The position numbers and the translations under genes were made by a program. A DNA stretch of 53,289 nucleotides from Neoroseomonas eburnea (lineage in GTDB: Bacteria > Pseudomonadota > Alphaproteobacteria > Acetobacterales > Acetobacteraceae). The stretch is from assembly GCF_018129005.1 (NCBI RefSeq), contig NZ_JAAEDL010000033.1, positions 1 to 53,289 on the forward strand, written 5' to 3'. The notes under the pieces were generated by a model that ran no database searches, had not been told where the DNA came from, and saw nothing but the letters and a program-made list of their open reading frames with translations. Positions 52,398 through 53,289 of the stretch are shown here, in pieces (positions within the stretch are counted from its first letter, which is position 1; every line of letters begins with the position of its first letter).

Positions 52398-53289
52398 ATG
52401 GAACTGACCCTCACCGTCCTGCGCTGCCCGGACAGCGTGGTGCCGGAACAGCGCCGCGTGCCTGGCGGCGACTACGTCATCGGCCGGGGCGCCGACGCCA
52501 GCTGGGTGCTGCCCGATCCCGACCGGCTGCTGTCCAAGCATCACTGCGTGCTCGAATTCCGCGGCGGCGGCTGGCAGGTGCGCGACCTTTCGACCAACGG
52601 CACCTTCGTCAACCACGCCGATACGCCGGTCGGGCGCGACCAGGTGAAGATGCTGGAGGATGGCGACCGGCTGCGGCTCGGCGCCTATGAGATCGAGGTG
52701 CGGGTCGAGCAGGCCGGCGCGCAGCCCGGCGGCTGGGGCGGCGGGATGCCCGCGGCCACGCCGCCCGGCGGCGCCTGGGACCAGCCGGCGGCGACGCCAC
52801 CTGGCGGTGCATGGGACCAGCCGGCGGCGACACCGCCTGGCGGCGGATGGGAGCAACCCGCCGCGCCGTCCTGGGCGGCCGGCCCCGCCGCACCCGCCGC
52901 GCCGCCCGCCTGGGGTGCGCAGGACCAGGCCTGGGGCGCGCCACCGCAGCGCGACGAACCGCTGCAGCCGCGCCTGCCTGGCGATCCCTTCCTCGGTGCC
53001 CGGCCACCGGCCGCCGGCACGCCCGGCCTGCCGAGCGGTTCCGGCCTGCCGGCCGATTTCGATCCCTTCGCCGAAGGGCCGGCCATGCCGGACCACCGGC
53101 CTTCGACCTCCGACGCCTTCCTGCCGCCCAAGCCGATGCAGCAGGTCTCGGTCATCCCGGACAGTTGGGATCTCGGCCCGACGCCGGCGGCACCGGCGGC
53201 GCCATCGCCGCCCGCACCCGCCGGCGGCGGGGGGCGCATCCCGGACGACTGGAACTTCGACCTCGCGGCGGCTCCCGCCGCGCCGCCGG
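52398..53289 (+). CDS. tagH: Type VI secretion FHA domain protein TagH, C-terminus beyond window
   Basis: 297 codons are visible, still open at the edge. GGAGGAG lies 7 bases before ATG 52398. The N-terminal FHA domain (about 25-95) has GDYVIGRGADASWVLPDPDR, SKHHCVLEF and DLSTNGTFVN, with phosphothreonine-binding Arg, Ser and Asn. Then a Pro/Gly/Ala/Trp-rich linker with three 12-residue repeats, and IPDSWDL and IPDDWNFDL, wording typical of the mid-region of TagH. In type VI secretion TagH acts with the PpkA kinase to switch assembly on. The rest of the cluster would be to the right. Confidence 0.78.
   Translation, partial: MELTLTVLRCPDSVVPEQRRVPGGDYVIGRGADASWVLPDPDRLLSKHHCVLEFRGGGWQVRDLSTNGTFVNHADTPVGRDQVKMLEDGDRLRLGAYEIEVRVEQAGAQPGGWGGGMPAATPPGGAWDQPAATPPGGAWDQPAATPPGGGWEQPAAPSWAAGPAAPAAPPAWGAQDQAWGAPPQRDEPLQPRLPGDPFLGARPPAAGTPGLPSGSGLPADFDPFAEGPAMPDHRPSTSDAFLPPKPMQQVSVIPDSWDLGPTPAAPAAPSPPAPAGGGGRIPDDWNFDLAAAPAAPP
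52749..52856 (+). repeat. Tandem 36-base coding repeat in tagH
   Basis: Three consecutive 36-base units encode PAATPPGGAWDQ, PAATPPGGAWDQ and PAATPPGGGWEQ. Third-base differences between units (ACG, ACG, ACA for Thr) show that the repeat is not brand new. It forms a flexible, Trp-bearing linker. Confidence 0.85.

Noticed and set aside
52333..52407. A 24-codon frame in front of tagH
   Set aside because: No ribosome site and no similarity; noted only as a possible leader, not listed as a gene.

Overview
Organism. The window is very GC-rich DNA with overlapping start/stop junctions, many GTG/TTG starts, short gaps and a gene order (thrS-infC, then ffh-rpsP-rimM-trmD-rplS-leuC-leuD-leuB) seen in Rhodospirillales. 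Together with structured GC-rich intergenic repeats and FixK/FNR-type boxes this suggests an alphaproteobacterium of the Acetobacteraceae, probably Roseomonas-like. The genus is an inference from memory of similar sequences, not from a database search.

Layout. 1-4.4 kb: remnant of a prophage or tail locus on the minus strand (P5-like virion protein cut by the left edge, tail-fibre protein, pectate-lyase-fold tail protein, accessory protein), with one small secreted protein on the plus strand. 4.6-8.5 kb: polyamine ABC transporter (binding protein, ATPase, two permeases), with a structured repeat at the start of the first permease, then a small lipoprotein. 9.0-18.6 kb: two 400-residue aspartate aminotransferase paralogues, a zinc alcohol dehydrogenase behind a textbook class II FNR/FixK promoter, two paralogous PTPS_related membrane proteins, several GNAT acetyltransferases and a DinB protein. 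A 47-codon fragment of the second aminotransferase and a 34-codon GNAT fragment record past rearrangement. 18.6-20.8 kb: a partner-switching module (FHA-PP2C phosphatase, STAS antagonist, RsbW-type kinase) without a visible sigma factor. 20.8-24.5 kb: fluoroacetate-dehalogenase-like hydrolase divergent from a carboxymuconolactone decarboxylase / hydroxyisobutyrate dehydrogenase / metallo-beta-lactamase operon. 24.5-26.6 kb: two cell-surface glycosyltransferases. 26.7-36.6 kb: housekeeping translation, secretion and leucine genes. 36.8-38.4 kb: a DUF1326-DUF2182 cysteine-rich pair. 38.5-38.7 kb: two tRNA-Arg(ACG) genes. 38.7-40.5 kb: an AraC regulator divergent from a short-chain dehydrogenase. 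41.0-44.9 kb: a trehalose operon otsB-GH15-otsA. 45.2-50.5 kb: M20 peptidase, PEP-mutase-family lyase, FMN 2-hydroxyacid dehydrogenase, MFS transporter and a lone receiver domain. 50.7-52.0 kb: hemN behind a FixK/FNR box. 52.4 kb to the end: the first part of an FHA protein of type VI secretion (TagH).

How it fits together. Most of the window is ordinary chromosome. The parts that stand out are (i) a family of two-hairpin intergenic repeats whose stems are kept by compensatory changes, (ii) a second repeat that starts exactly at the stop codon of two unrelated minus-strand genes nearly 50 kb apart, (iii) the orphan partner-switching module split by one such repeat, (iv) the aminotransferase fragment that flanks the PTPS-GNAT-PTPS block as a direct repeat, and (v) two FNR/FixK sites that link adh and hemN to low oxygen. 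No CRISPR array, complete insertion sequence or rRNA gene was seen.
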